Notes: generated by a model not told the origin, from the letters alone. 64,000 nucleotides of DNA from Ilumatobacteraceae bacterium (GCA_033344875.1 JAWPMO010000001.1:2257595-2321594); one strand, 5' to 3'. Numbered from the stretch's first letter, positions 20,605 through 29,938 are shown. Translations and numbers: made by a program.

Positions 20605-21444
20605 ATGCCAGAACTGCCCGAGGTCCACGCGCACGCCGAGCGACTCGCCGAGCAGTTCGCGGGTCGCGTCCTCGTCCGGTTCCGGCCGCTGACATTCACG
20701 GCGCTGCGCACCGCGGTTCCTCCCCCCGACGACGCGTACGGCCAACCGCTGCTCGGCGTCGGTCGACGCGGCAAGTACATCCTGCTCGAGTTCGAGTCGG
20801 TGCAATTCGCCGTCCATCTGATGCAGGGCGGCCGTCTGCTCGTCGACGAGAAGCAGTCGGCCAAACCCCGCGGCGGCCAGGCCCGGTTCGTGTTCGACGA
20901 CGGCCCGGCGCTCCTGCTCACGGAACAGGGCACCGAACGTCGTGCGGGCGTGTGGTGCCTGCCGCACGACTCGGCGCTCGACACGCCACCGCTCGACGTC
21001 CTCGGCCCCGATGCCGACACGGTGACGCCCGAGCGGTTGGCCGAACTGTTCGCGAAGAAGAACCAGCGGATCCACGGGTTCCTACGTGACCAGCGTTCGA
21101 TCGCCGGGATCGGACGTCGACTCGCGAACGAGATCTGCCATCGGGCGAAGATCAGCCCGTTCGCCATGACCGGCAAGCTCGGCCTCGACGGCGCCACGAA
21201 GGTGGCCGAGGCGATTCGCGCCACGATCGACGAGGGCCTCGCGTACGAACGCAGCCGCACCGACATGAGCGCCTCGAAGGACCGGCCGAGCGCGGTGCAC
21301 GGGCGGACCGGTGATCCGTGTCCGGTGTGCGGCGACGAGATCCGTGCCGTCGAGTACTCCGGCTACACGGTCAACTACTGCCCCACGTGCCAGACCAACG
21401 GCAAGGCGCTCGCCGACAACACCACCAGCAGGTTCCTCAAATAG
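20605..21444 (+). CDS. Fpg/Nei family DNA glycosylase-AP lyase
   Basis: The 279-residue protein begins PELPEV, with the N-terminal Pro as catalytic nucleophile and Glu3 as acid. It has the GRRGKYILLEF lysine motif, the helix-two-turn-helix region around IAGIGRRLANEICHRAKISPF, and a C-terminal zinc finger CPVCGDEIRAVEY to YCPTCQTNGK. It removes oxidised bases and nicks the AP site. About 16 residues (ending TTSRFLK) extend beyond the finger where classic Fpg stops. Whether it is MutM or an Nei paralogue cannot be settled here, so no symbol is given. Confidence 0.9.
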   Translation: MPELPEVHAHAERLAEQFAGRVLVRFRPLTFTALRTAVPPPDDAYGQPLLGVGRRGKYILLEFESVQFAVHLMQGGRLLVDEKQSAKPRGGQARFVFDDGPALLLTEQGTERRAGVWCLPHDSALDTPPLDVLGPDADTVTPERLAELFAKKNQRIHGFLRDQRSIAGIGRRLANEICHRAKISPFAMTGKLGLDGATKVAEAIRATIDEGLAYERSRTDMSASKDRPSAVHGRTGDPCPVCGDEIRAVEYSGYTVNYCPTCQTNGKALADNTTSRFLK

Positions 21445-21482
21445 CCGCCGAGGCGGCCAAGGAGCATCCGACTCGCTCGCAC

Positions 21483-21488
21483 TAGCCT
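21483..21488 (+). promoter_or_regulatory. -10 element of valS
   Basis: TAGCCT lies ten bases before the valS ATG at 21499, giving a leaderless or nearly leaderless message. No T-box leader is visible in the 54-base gap after the glycosylase gene. Confidence 0.45.
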
Positions 21489-21498
21489 GAGCGGCCGA

Positions 21499-24400
21499 AT
21501 GAGTGCCACCGATTCACTTCCCGAGCTCGCCAAGGCGTACTCCCCCGCCGACGCCGAACCCGCCGTCAAGGCGGCATGGGCGGCGTCCGACGTGTTCCAC
21601 GCCGAGCCGGTCGCCGACGATCAGCCCACCTATTCGATCGTAATCCCGCCACCGAACGTCACGGCGGCGCTCCACCTGGGCCACGCACTCAACAACACCC
21701 TCCAAGACGTCCTGATCCGGTACCACCGGATGCGCGGCGCCGAGACACTCTGGATGCCCGGCACCGACCACGCCGGCATCGCCACGCAGTCGGTCGTCGA
21801 GAAGCGACTCCTCAACGACGGCGTCAAGCGTCTCGAGATGGGACGCCAGGCGTTCGTCGCCCGCACCCAGGAGTGGAAGGACGAGTACGAGCGGATCATC
21901 CTCGACCAACTCCTCGCGATGGGCGCCTCGTGCGACTACGAGCGCACCCGCTTCACGATGGACGAGATGTGCGCCACCGCGGTGCGCCACGCGTTCTTCA
22001 CGCTCTTCGGCGACGGGCTGATCTACCGCGGCAAGCGCCTCGTCAACTGGGACCCGGCGACCCGCACGGCGCTGTCCGACGACGAGGTCGAGAACCAGGA
22101 GGTCGACGGTCACATGTGGTACCTGCGGTACCCGCTCGCCGACGGCTCCGGGCACATCACCGTCGCCACGACGCGCCCCGAGACGATGCTCGGCGACTCC
22201 GGCATCGCCGTCAACCCGAACGACCCGAGGGCCGACGAACTCGTCGGCAAGACCGTGATCCTCCCGATCGTCGGTCGCGAGATCCCGATCGTCGCCGACG
22301 ACTACGTCGTGATGGCCGATCCCGAGAGTTCCGACGCCAAGGCCCAGTACGCGTCCGGGTTCCTCAAGGTCACGCCGGCGCACGATCCGAACGACTGGGA
22401 GATCGGCCTCCGACACGACCTCGACGTCATCAACGTCATGGGCCCCGACGGCGCGATCTCCGACCAGTACGGCTGGAACGACGTGTCGGCCGAGGCGGGC
22501 AACTTCGTCGGGATGTCGCGCGAAGTGGCGCGTGCCGGCATCGTCGAGTGGTTCAGCGAACGAGGGCTACTCGAGAACGTTCGTGACTACACGCACTCGG
22601 TCGGCCACTCCTACCGCAGCCACGTGCCGATCGAGCCGTGGCTCAGCGATCAGTGGTACGTCGCGGTCACCGACGACCGCCTGCGTGGTTCGGCGATGCG
22701 GGCCCAGGACCCCGACCAGTCGCCGCCGCTGCCCGCCGACGTGGACGCTCGGTCAGAGCGTCCCGGTGACGGCGAACTCCAGATCTTCCCGCCGCGCTAC
22801 GCGAAGACCTACCACCAGTGGCACGACAACATCCGCGACTGGTGCATCAGCCGTCAGCTGTGGTGGGGTCACCAGATCCCGGTCTGGACGCGGCTGATGC
22901 CGCTCGCCGACGCAGATGCCGCCGTCACCGAGGCGCTCGCCGACCGCGAGGTCGACGAGGGTGCGCTGATCCGGAGCCGGTGGACGGCAGCCGGCGCACA
23001 TCACCTGGTTCGCAGGGTCACCCCCGGCGAGATCGAAGAGGCGATCTGCGTGCCGCCTCCGGCCACGCTCCGCCGTCTCGAGACCGACGAAACCCTCCTC
23101 GAGGCCGAGCTGGTCGCCGAGCTCGAGCGCGCCGGATTCGTGCGCGACGAAGACGTGCTCGACACGTGGTTCTCGTCCGGGCTGTGGCCGATGTCGACGA
23201 TGGGCTGGCCCTGGCCGGAGGACCACCCCGAGACCATCGGACTCCTCGACTCGTTCAACCCGACGTCGCTGCTCACGACGGCGCGCGAGATCATCACGCT
23301 CTGGGTGAGTCGGATGGTCATGTTCAACCGCTACTTCCTCGACGGCCAACTGCCGTTCGCCGACGTGTTCATCCACGCGATGATCCAGGACGGCCACGGC
23401 CAGAAGATGTCGAAGAGCCTCGGCAACGGTGTCGACCCGCGCGACATCATCGAGGGACACGGCGCGGACGCGATGCGGTTCACGCTCGTGCAGATGACGA
23501 CCGACACGCAAGACGTCCGGATGCCGGTCGACCTGGTGTGCCCGCACACGGGCGAGGCGTTCACCCCCGAGTTCATCACGACGCCCGCCGGTCACGTCGT
23601 CGCCGCCCCGATCCAGACCTCACCCGGCGACCCGACCAAGCGGATGGTGAGCGCGTACGGCGTCGCGTCCGGAACCGCCACCCCGACCGACGACATGCCG
23701 CTCGCGCTCAACACCAGCGCGAAGTTCGACCTCGGCCGCAACTTCGCGAACAAGCTGTGGAACGCCACGCGCTTCGCGCTCAAGCGGGTCGACGCGGCCC
23801 AGCCGGTCGCCACCCCGGTCGACGTCTCCGAGCGCCCGTTCCCCGACCGGTGGATCGTCGCTCGACTCGCCCGCACCGTCTCCCGTCTCGAGGCGGCGCT
23901 GGCCGACTATCAGTTCAACGCATACGCCGACACGCTCTACGACTTCGTCTGGCACGACGTCTGCGATCGCTACCTCGAGATGGTCAAGCCGACGATCGAC
24001 GACGACCACCAGCAGCAAGCGGTGCTCGTCTCGGTGCTCGACGCCGTGCTGCGCATCATGCACCCGGTCTGCCCCTTCGTCACCGAGGCCCTCTGGCCCC
24101 ACGTCACCGCCGCGCGGTGCGGCGACGTCGACGGACTCTCCCTGCCGCCGTCCGAACTGCTCGCCGGAGCAGCCTGGCCGGTCGTCGACCCGGCGCTCGA
24201 CGACAGCGGCGCGATCGACACCTGGCAGCGAGCCGACCAGTTGATCGGTGCGATCAGGACGGTCCGTGGCGCCCAGAGCATCCCGCCTCGCAAACGGATC
24301 ACCGTGCACGCCCCGTCCGAGACGATGACGTTGATCGCACGCGCCGACGGCGTGGTCGAGGTGTTGGCCGGCGTCGGTGAACTCGTCGACATCGCGGGCG

Positions 24401-24675
24401 AACGACCCACGGTCGCGAGCCCGATCACGTTCGAGGGCGCCGAGATCCTGCTCAGCGGACTGCTCGACGACGTCGATCTCGACCAGGAACGCGACCGCCT
24501 CCAGAAGATCATCGACGGCAAGACCAAGCAGATCGCCGGTTTCCACGGCCGCCTCGCCAACGAGGGGTTCCTCGCCAACGCGAAACCCGAGATCGTGGCC
24601 GACACCCGCACGATGCTCGCCGCCGCCGAAGCCGACCTTGCCGCCGCCCGGACGGCGCTCACCAACCTCGGCTGA
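21499..24675 (+). CDS. valS: Valyl-tRNA synthetase with two large insertions
   Basis: The 1058-residue class I synthetase has the HIGH motif as HLGH within PPPNVTAALHLGHALN, the editing domain, WWGHQIPVW, the DTWFSSGLWPMSTMGWP motif, KMSKS at residues 636-640, an anticodon-binding helical domain and a C-terminal coiled coil. Bacterial ValRS is usually 870-950 residues. The excess lies in two places: about 40-50 residues between WWGHQIPVW and DTWFSS, and about 55-60 residues (roughly 675-740) after the post-KMSKS helix, containing a CPHTGEAF segment. It charges tRNA-Val and edits Thr. Confidence 0.96.
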   Translation: MSATDSLPELAKAYSPADAEPAVKAAWAASDVFHAEPVADDQPTYSIVIPPPNVTAALHLGHALNNTLQDVLIRYHRMRGAETLWMPGTDHAGIATQSVVEKRLLNDGVKRLEMGRQAFVARTQEWKDEYERIILDQLLAMGASCDYERTRFTMDEMCATAVRHAFFTLFGDGLIYRGKRLVNWDPATRTALSDDEVENQEVDGHMWYLRYPLADGSGHITVATTRPETMLGDSGIAVNPNDPRADELVGKTVILPIVGREIPIVADDYVVMADPESSDAKAQYASGFLKVTPAHDPNDWEIGLRHDLDVINVMGPDGAISDQYGWNDVSAEAGNFVGMSREVARAGIVEWFSERGLLENVRDYTHSVGHSYRSHVPIEPWLSDQWYVAVTDDRLRGSAMRAQDPDQSPPLPADVDARSERPGDGELQIFPPRYAKTYHQWHDNIRDWCISRQLWWGHQIPVWTRLMPLADADAAVTEALADREVDEGALIRSRWTAAGAHHLVRRVTPGEIEEAICVPPPATLRRLETDETLLEAELVAELERAGFVRDEDVLDTWFSSGLWPMSTMGWPWPEDHPETIGLLDSFNPTSLLTTAREIITLWVSRMVMFNRYFLDGQLPFADVFIHAMIQDGHGQKMSKSLGNGVDPRDIIEGHGADAMRFTLVQMTTDTQDVRMPVDLVCPHTGEAFTPEFITTPAGHVVAAPIQTSPGDPTKRMVSAYGVASGTATPTDDMPLALNTSAKFDLGRNFANKLWNATRFALKRVDAAQPVATPVDVSERPFPDRWIVARLARTVSRLEAALADYQFNAYADTLYDFVWHDVCDRYLEMVKPTIDDDHQQQAVLVSVLDAVLRIMHPVCPFVTEALWPHVTAARCGDVDGLSLPPSELLAGAAWPVVDPALDDSGAIDTWQRADQLIGAIRTVRGAQSIPPRKRITVHAPSETMTLIARADGVVEVLAGVGELVDIAGERPTVASPITFEGAEILLSGLLDDVDLDQERDRLQKIIDGKTKQIAGFHGRLANEGFLANAKPEIVADTRTMLAAAEADLAAARTALTNLG

Positions 24676-24776
24676 GCGCGTCGGCCCGCCGGCGGCACTC
24701 ACGTTTCGGCCGTTTCGTGCCGAAGAACCGGGTGTGGACCGCCAAATTTCCGTTCGACTCTCCCCGAACCCGCCGC

Positions 24777-24782
24777 TAGCCT
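24777..24782 (+). promoter_or_regulatory. -10 element of the L,D-transpeptidase gene
   Basis: TAGCCT is four bases before the first ATG (24787) and seven before the second (24790). The usual spacing in this window favours initiation at the second ATG. Confidence 0.45.
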
Positions 24783-24786
24783 TCTC

Positions 24787-25575
24787 ATGATGCGATCAAG
24801 GCTGGGGCAGCTCGCGACACTCACCGTCGCCGGGGCGACACTGATCGTGGCCACCGCGTCCGCCGCGGCCGCCGTCCCACCACCCGACTCCGGGTCGACC
24901 ACGACGACCAGCGTGCCGGCGTCGTCGACCACCACGACCACCGCCACGACGACGACGACCCTGGCGCCGACGACGACCACCACCACCACCACCACGACGA
25001 GCACCACGACGACCACGACCACACCACCCGCACCGCTCGTGGTCGAGATCCCGGCCGCCCCGCAGCGCGTCACGCCGAGTCGAGGCACGGCCGCACAGGT
25101 CACCGACACGCTGCCGCCGCCTCCGACCACGACGACGACCACCCTGCCCCCCGAGTGGGTGCTGCCCGCCAACTCCGGGACCGGACGCCGCGTCGTCTAC
25201 TCCAAGTCGCGCATGCGGGTCTGGACCGTCGAGAGCGACGGGTCGGTCTCCAAGACGCACCTCGTGTCGGGCCGTCGCACCTGGAACCAACCGCTGCCGG
25301 GCACCTACCAGGTGTTCTCCCGCTCCCGGTACACCTGCAACATCAACAACCCGCACATCTGCTGGCAGTTCATGGTGCGGTTCACCAAGGGGCCGGGCGG
25401 CGACAACATCGGGTTCCACGAGATCCCGACCGACACCCGCACCGGCTACAAGCTGCAGTCGCTGAGCCAACTCGGTCAGGCCCTGTCGGCCGGCTGTGTG
25501 CGCCAGGCCCCGAGCGACGCCGCGTTCATCTGGGACTGGGCGCCGATCGGCACCCGCGTCGTCGTCCTCGGCTGA
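24787..25575 (+). CDS. Secreted L,D-transpeptidase (YkuD) with Thr-rich linker
   Basis: The 262-residue protein has a signal peptide (LATLTVAGATLIVATASAAA), a long Thr-rich spacer (residues about 37-80 and again near 115), and a C-terminal YkuD catalytic domain. The active-site motif is complete: His211 in FHEIP and Cys237 in LSAGCVRQ. It should form 3-3 cross-links between meso-diaminopimelate residues or attach proteins to peptidoglycan. No Ig-like or LysM domain is present; the Thr-rich segment probably spans the wall. The start may be the second of two tandem ATGs. The LCP gene follows 58 bases downstream with its own -10 element. Confidence 0.9.
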   Translation: MMRSRLGQLATLTVAGATLIVATASAAAAVPPPDSGSTTTTSVPASSTTTTTATTTTTLAPTTTTTTTTTTSTTTTTTTPPAPLVVEIPAAPQRVTPSRGTAAQVTDTLPPPPTTTTTTLPPEWVLPANSGTGRRVVYSKSRMRVWTVESDGSVSKTHLVSGRRTWNQPLPGTYQVFSRSRYTCNINNPHICWQFMVRFTKGPGGDNIGFHEIPTDTRTGYKLQSLSQLGQALSAGCVRQAPSDAAFIWDWAPIGTRVVVLG

Positions 25576-25617
25576 TCTGCCACCCCGCCTGCACCGGATC
25601 GGGCGCCGGCACACGGG

Positions 25618-25623
25618 TACGCT
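25618..25623 (+). promoter_or_regulatory. -10 element of the LCP gene
   Basis: TACGCT ten bases before ATG 25634; no Shine-Dalgarno sequence is seen. Confidence 0.45.
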
Positions 25624-25633
25624 GGCGTCCGAC

Positions 25634-26935
25634 ATGGCCACCTCGAAACCCCGCCGCACCTGGCCGCAACGACTCACGTTCGTCACCGTCATCGTCGCCT
25701 CGCTGGCGTGTTTCGCCACCGCCGCTGGCCTCGCGGCCGGACAGTGGGTGCTCTCCCAGCGACGCCTCGTCGACATCGATCCGGTCGATCCCGCCACGCT
25801 GAACGCCTCGGGGGACGGCCCGACGATCATCCTGCCCGGAGCGACGACGACGCTGCCGTCAGACGCCGGCGCACCGACGACCAGCATCGTGCTCGCCGAA
25901 CCCGACGCCGCGAACTTCCTCGTGGTCGGGTCGGACAACGGCGGCTGCAGCGACCAGATCGGCACCGGCGACCGCGACGACCTGGGCGAGCGCAGCGACA
26001 CGATCATGGTCTGGCGTGCCAACCCCGAGACCAACCAGCTCGCCGTCCTCTCCTTCCCACGCGACCTCTACGTCGACATCGGCGGCCGGCGCGATCGCAT
26101 CAACACCGCCTATCGCCGCGACGACCCGACTCGACTGATCGAGACCATCGCCGCCAACTTCGGCGTACCGGTCGACCACTACGTGCAGGTCGACTTCTGC
26201 GCATTCCGCGAACTCGTCAACTCCGTCGGCGGTGTCGAAGTGCCGTTCGCCATGCCGGCGCGCGACCGCCGCAGCGGCCTGGCGGTGCCCACCACCGGTT
26301 GTGTCAACCTCGAGGGCGACATGGCACTCGCGTACGTGCGGTCCCGCCACTACGAGTACGAGGATCCGGCGGGCAGCGGCAACTGGGAACAGGACGGCAC
26401 GTCCGACTTCGGGCGGATCGCACGCCAGCAGGATTTCCTGCGCCGCGTCGTCGCGAAGGTGATCAACGACGGTCTGACCTCGCCGAGCGTCGCGTCGGCG
26501 CTGATCACCACCAACCGGAAGTACCTCGTGACCGACACCGGCCTGACCGTGAACCGGATGCTCGAGTTCGCCAACACGCTGCGGCGGCTCGACCCGGCCG
26601 ACATCACGACCTACCGCATCGAGTCGTCGAGCGAGACACTCTCCAACGGCGACAAGGTCGAGCGTCCCCGCATCGGTGGCAGCAACATGCAGGCGATCCT
26701 GTCGGTGTTCTCCGGACAGGCTCGCCTCGCCGACGCTCCCGATCAGGTCTTCGCGACCACCACCACCGCCGCGCCCCGCACGACGACCACGACCTCACCC
26801 GACAACGGGTCGAGTGCCGACGAGACCACGGAGGACACCACCGACGAGAGCGTCACGACGACGACGTTGCCGGTGATCGAAGCCGAGGAGAACACGGTCG
26901 GGATCGTTCCCGACCGCGACTCGATCTGCAACTGA
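25634..26935 (+). CDS. LytR-CpsA-Psr (LCP) family cell-wall ligase
   Basis: The 433-residue protein has a short cytoplasmic N-terminus, one transmembrane helix (residues about 13-35) and an extracytoplasmic LCP domain: FLVVGSDN, ERSDTIMVWRANP, VLSFPRDLYVDI, RINTAYR, VDHYVQVDF, then GCVNLEGDMALAYVRSRH with the phosphate-binding arginines. LCP enzymes move polyprenyl-phosphate-linked glycopolymers onto peptidoglycan. A Thr/Ser-rich acidic tail follows the domain and ends in Cys-Asn. Next to an L,D-transpeptidase it forms a small cell-wall pair on the + strand. Confidence 0.92.
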   Translation: MATSKPRRTWPQRLTFVTVIVASLACFATAAGLAAGQWVLSQRRLVDIDPVDPATLNASGDGPTIILPGATTTLPSDAGAPTTSIVLAEPDAANFLVVGSDNGGCSDQIGTGDRDDLGERSDTIMVWRANPETNQLAVLSFPRDLYVDIGGRRDRINTAYRRDDPTRLIETIAANFGVPVDHYVQVDFCAFRELVNSVGGVEVPFAMPARDRRSGLAVPTTGCVNLEGDMALAYVRSRHYEYEDPAGSGNWEQDGTSDFGRIARQQDFLRRVVAKVINDGLTSPSVASALITTNRKYLVTDTGLTVNRMLEFANTLRRLDPADITTYRIESSSETLSNGDKVERPRIGGSNMQAILSVFSGQARLADAPDQVFATTTTAAPRTTTTTSPDNGSSADETTEDTTDESVTTTTLPVIEAEENTVGIVPDRDSICN

Positions 26936-26943
26936 TCGACGGG

Positions 26944-27966
26944 TCAGCGTTCGAGCACCCGTGACATCGCAGCGATGATCGTCGAGGGGCCGTCGACGGT
27001 CGTCCATCTCGCGCCGACGGCCTCGGCCAGCTCGGCGGCCTCGTCGCTGTCGCCCTCCGGGGCGATCACGATCAACTCGTCGAGGCCCATCGCGGCGCCG
27101 ACGACATCGCCCGGTTCCGTCGACCGACAATCCGACAGCAGGATCGTGACCTGCCGTGACGCCGACGACGCCCTGAGCTGCGCTCCGGCGGCCAGCAGCG
27201 CCCCGGCGACGTCGGTGGTGCCGTGGCCGCGCAGCGCCAGCACACGGTCGATCACATCGTCGACCGACCGGGTCTCCCACATGGCCTTCGGGGCGACGAC
27301 ATCGCGAGCGAAGCACAGCACCGCGTACTCGCCTTCGGCGCGAGCGGCGACCGCTGCGGCCGACAGCGCCGCCGTCGCGAGCGGCGCACCGTGCATCGAA
27401 CCGCTGCGGTCGACGACGAGACACCATGCGGTGGCCGGCTTCGCCCAGGCTCTGACGAGCAGGTCGTCCGGGTCGATCGCGCGCTGCTCGGCGCGCGCCT
27501 GCACGAGCGCATCGAGACTGCCGTCGACGTCGAGATCGCCGCGGTCGGGGCGGTAGCTCATCGAGACGACCTTGCCGATCCCCGGCGCATCGGCGGGCTC
27601 GTGGCGCGCCAGGTCGAGGAACAGCCGTGCCGCCAACGAGCGCGCCAGTTCGCGCAGCCCGACGTCGGTGGCTCGGGTCATCTCCGCGAGCAACGCCAGT
27701 GCGTCGTCCGGATCGGCGTCGAGTGCCTCGGCGAGCGCCGCCTCGTCGAGTTCGCCCACGTCCGGTGAAACGTCGTCGAAGGTCGGGTTCGCCTCCAACT
27801 GGCGACGCGGCGTCGAACTCCGCCGAGCCTCGTCGATGATCTCGTCGGCGTCCTCCCCCGCCGCGACCGGCGGCGGGGTCAGTCCGCCGGGATCGCCCCG
27901 CTCGGGGCCGGCGCTTTTCCCGGGTCGGACGGATCGTCGGGCGACGCCTCGAACACCTGCCGCCAC
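26944..27966 (-). CDS. VWA domain protein (CoxE-like)
   Basis: The protein has a helical N-terminal half (ELDEAALAEALDADPDDALALLAEMTRA onward) and a C-terminal von Willebrand factor A domain with an intact metal site: VVDRSGSMHG, the later LRGHGTTDVAGAL threonine, and LLSDCRS. It is the usual partner of a MoxR AAA+ ATPase in a chaperone/metal-insertion pair. The start is uncertain. GTG 27966 overlaps the ATPase gene by 88 bases; a CTG at 27882 would form a CTGA overlap with its stop; a later GTG near VGELDEAAL would also keep the VWA domain. Confidence 0.8.
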   Translation of the reverse strand: MAAGVRGVARRSVRPGKSAGPERGDPGGLTPPPVAAGEDADEIIDEARRSSTPRRQLEANPTFDDVSPDVGELDEAALAEALDADPDDALALLAEMTRATDVGLRELARSLAARLFLDLARHEPADAPGIGKVVSMSYRPDRGDLDVDGSLDALVQARAEQRAIDPDDLLVRAWAKPATAWCLVVDRSGSMHGAPLATAALSAAAVAARAEGEYAVLCFARDVVAPKAMWETRSVDDVIDRVLALRGHGTTDVAGALLAAGAQLRASSASRQVTILLSDCRSTEPGDVVGAAMGLDELIVIAPEGDSDEAAELAEAVGARWTTVDGPSTIIAAMSRVLER

Positions 27967-28799
27967 AGCTCGGTCACGATCGCCTCGGGATCGCGATGGC
28001 ACCCTTCACGCACGCGGATCCGACCCGAGAGCGCCACCAGGGCTGCATCGAGCGAGACCTCGGGGTCGGTGATCGGACGGCGACGGACCTGGCCGAGCGA
28101 GACAGCGACCGCGCACATGTCGATCGCCCCTCGCACCGACGAGCCGATCCTGACGTCGGCGTGCTCACGGGTCAGACGGACGAGCTCGACCGTGCGCGCG
28201 GCCCAGTCGGCGTCGACATCGGGTTGGTGCCGGGTCGTGATCGCCGCCTCGTCGGCCGCGTCCTGGTAGCCCACCGAGAGGCGACACACCCGGTCGTAGA
28301 TCGCCGAGGAGATCCGCGCCGTCCCGATCGCGTCGAACGGGTTCATCGCCGCCACCAGCCTGAAGCCGGGCTCGGCCCCGATCGTGCCGAGACGTGGCAC
28401 GTTGATCTCGCGCTCGCTCATCACCGAGACCAGCACGTTGAGGGTCTCCTCGGGAACACGGTTCAGTTCTTCGACGTACAGCAGCGCGCCCCCGCGGAGC
28501 GCGGCGACGAGCGGTCCGTCGACGAAGACGTCGGCGTCGTAGCCCTCGGCGAGCACACGCGCGGGGTCGAAGTGGCCGATCAGCCGGGAGGGTGTGAGTT
28601 CGGCGTTGCCCTCCACGAACTCGAAGCCGATGCCGAGCTCGCGAGCGACCGCCCGCAGCAGCGTCGACTTGCCGGTGCCCGGCGGACCTTCGAGCAGCAT
28701 GTGCCGGTCGGCAGCCAGCGCCGCGACGACGAGATCGATCTCGCGTCGCCGCCCCACGACCTGGGTCGTGAGACGGTCGACGAGTTCGTGGTGGTTCAC
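27879..28799 (-). CDS. MoxR-type AAA+ ATPase
   Basis: The 306-residue protein has Walker A LLEGPPGTGKST, a MoxR-style Walker B YVEELNRVPEETLN, sensor 1 AAMNPFD and a C-terminal lid domain. MoxR ATPases work with VWA proteins to activate or metallate client enzymes. The GTG start at 28799 lies 14 bases after the stop of the NDMA-dependent alcohol dehydrogenase gene on the same strand, and the VWA gene overlaps its 3' end, so the three genes look like one transcript. That arrangement makes the dehydrogenase a candidate client. Confidence 0.88.
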   Translation of the reverse strand: MNHHELVDRLTTQVVGRRREIDLVVAALAADRHMLLEGPPGTGKSTLLRAVARELGIGFEFVEGNAELTPSRLIGHFDPARVLAEGYDADVFVDGPLVAALRGGALLYVEELNRVPEETLNVLVSVMSEREINVPRLGTIGAEPGFRLVAAMNPFDAIGTARISSAIYDRVCRLSVGYQDAADEAAITTRHQPDVDADWAARTVELVRLTREHADVRIGSSVRGAIDMCAVAVSLGQVRRRPITDPEVSLDAALVALSGRIRVREGCHRDPEAIVTELWRQVFEASPDDPSDPGKAPAPSGAIPAD

Positions 28800-28813
28800 C
28801 CGGTGCGCAACCG

Positions 28814-29938
28814 TCAGTCGAACAGGATCACGCCGCGGATGTTCTCACCGTTGCGCATCGCGTCGTAGCCCTCGTTGATCTGATCGAGGGTGTAGGTCTT
28901 CGTGACCAGGTCGTCGAGGTTGAGCTGACCCTGGAGGTACAGCTCCATCAGGCGTGGAATGTCGCGACGCATGTTCGCGGATCCGAACCACGAGCCGACG
29001 ATCTGCTTCTCGAACGCCGAGAGGAACAGGCCGGGAACGGCGATGCTGCTCTCGGTCACGGGGTGGATGTTGGTCACCACGACGCGCGATCCCTTGCCCG
29101 CCATCCAGAACGCCTCGCCGAGCGCGTCGCCGTCGCCGGTGCCCATTGCCATGATCACCTTGTCGTAGCCACGATCCCAGGTGGCGTTGCCGAGGTCGGC
29201 GGTCGCCTCGGCCATCGACGCGTACGTGTGCGTCGCTCCGAACTCCATCGCCTTCTCGCGCTTGAACTCCACCGGGTCGATCGCGGCGACGACGCGCGCG
29301 CCCGCCATCTTCGCTCCCTGGACGGCGTTCGCCCCGATCCCGCCGACGCCGACGACGGCCACGTAGTCGCCGGGCTGGACGTCGGCGGTGTTGACCGCGG
29401 AGCCCCATCCGGTCACGACACCGCAACCGAGCAGGCACGCCTTGTCGAGCGGCCAATCCTTGTCGATCTTCACACAGCTCGCCTCGTTGACGACGGTGTG
29501 CTCGGCGAACGTGCCGAGCAGGCACATCAGCCCGAGGTCGTGGCCGTCGTGACTGTGGTGTCGTGCCGTGCCGTCACCGATCTGCATGCCGGCGCCGAGG
29601 CCCGCAGCATCGTTGCAGAGATTCGACTTGCCACGCGCACACCATTCGCACCGGCCACAGGCCGGGATGAAGCCGAACACGACGTGGTCACCCGGTTCGA
29701 GGCCGCTGACCCCTTCACCCACCTCCAGCACGACGCCGGACCCCTCGTGTCCACCGATCATCGGCGGGCCCGGAGCGGCACCGGCGAGATCGCCGGTGAG
29801 AACGTGCTCGTCGGAGTGGCACATGCCCGACGCGGCGAGTTTCACGAGCACCTCACCCTTCTTGGGTGGATCGAGTTCGATCTCCTCGACGCTCCAGGGG
29901 GTGTTGAGTTCGCGAAGAATGGCAGCGCGTGTCTTCAT
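28814..29938 (-). CDS. NDMA-dependent (mycofactocin-dependent) alcohol dehydrogenase
   Basis: The 374-residue zinc-dependent MDR dehydrogenase opens MKTRAAILRELNTPWSVEEI, the hallmark of the NDMA-dependent class in which NAD stays bound and mycofactocin is thought to reoxidise it. Catalytic zinc ligands include Cys40 and His64-Glu65; structural zinc ligands are Cys94, Cys97, Cys100 and Cys108. The NAD site is GVGGIGANAVQG. The C-terminal DQINEGYDAMRNGENIRGVI is also typical. The mycofactocin genes lie at 43-49 kb in the same window. It leads a set with MoxR and VWA genes and is divergent from a hypothetical gene 60 bases away. Confidence 0.9.
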   Translation of the reverse strand: MKTRAAILRELNTPWSVEEIELDPPKKGEVLVKLAASGMCHSDEHVLTGDLAGAAPGPPMIGGHEGSGVVLEVGEGVSGLEPGDHVVFGFIPACGRCEWCARGKSNLCNDAAGLGAGMQIGDGTARHHSHDGHDLGLMCLLGTFAEHTVVNEASCVKIDKDWPLDKACLLGCGVVTGWGSAVNTADVQPGDYVAVVGVGGIGANAVQGAKMAGARVVAAIDPVEFKREKAMEFGATHTYASMAEATADLGNATWDRGYDKVIMAMGTGDGDALGEAFWMAGKGSRVVVTNIHPVTESSIAVPGLFLSAFEKQIVGSWFGSANMRRDIPRLMELYLQGQLNLDDLVTKTYTLDQINEGYDAMRNGENIRGVILFD

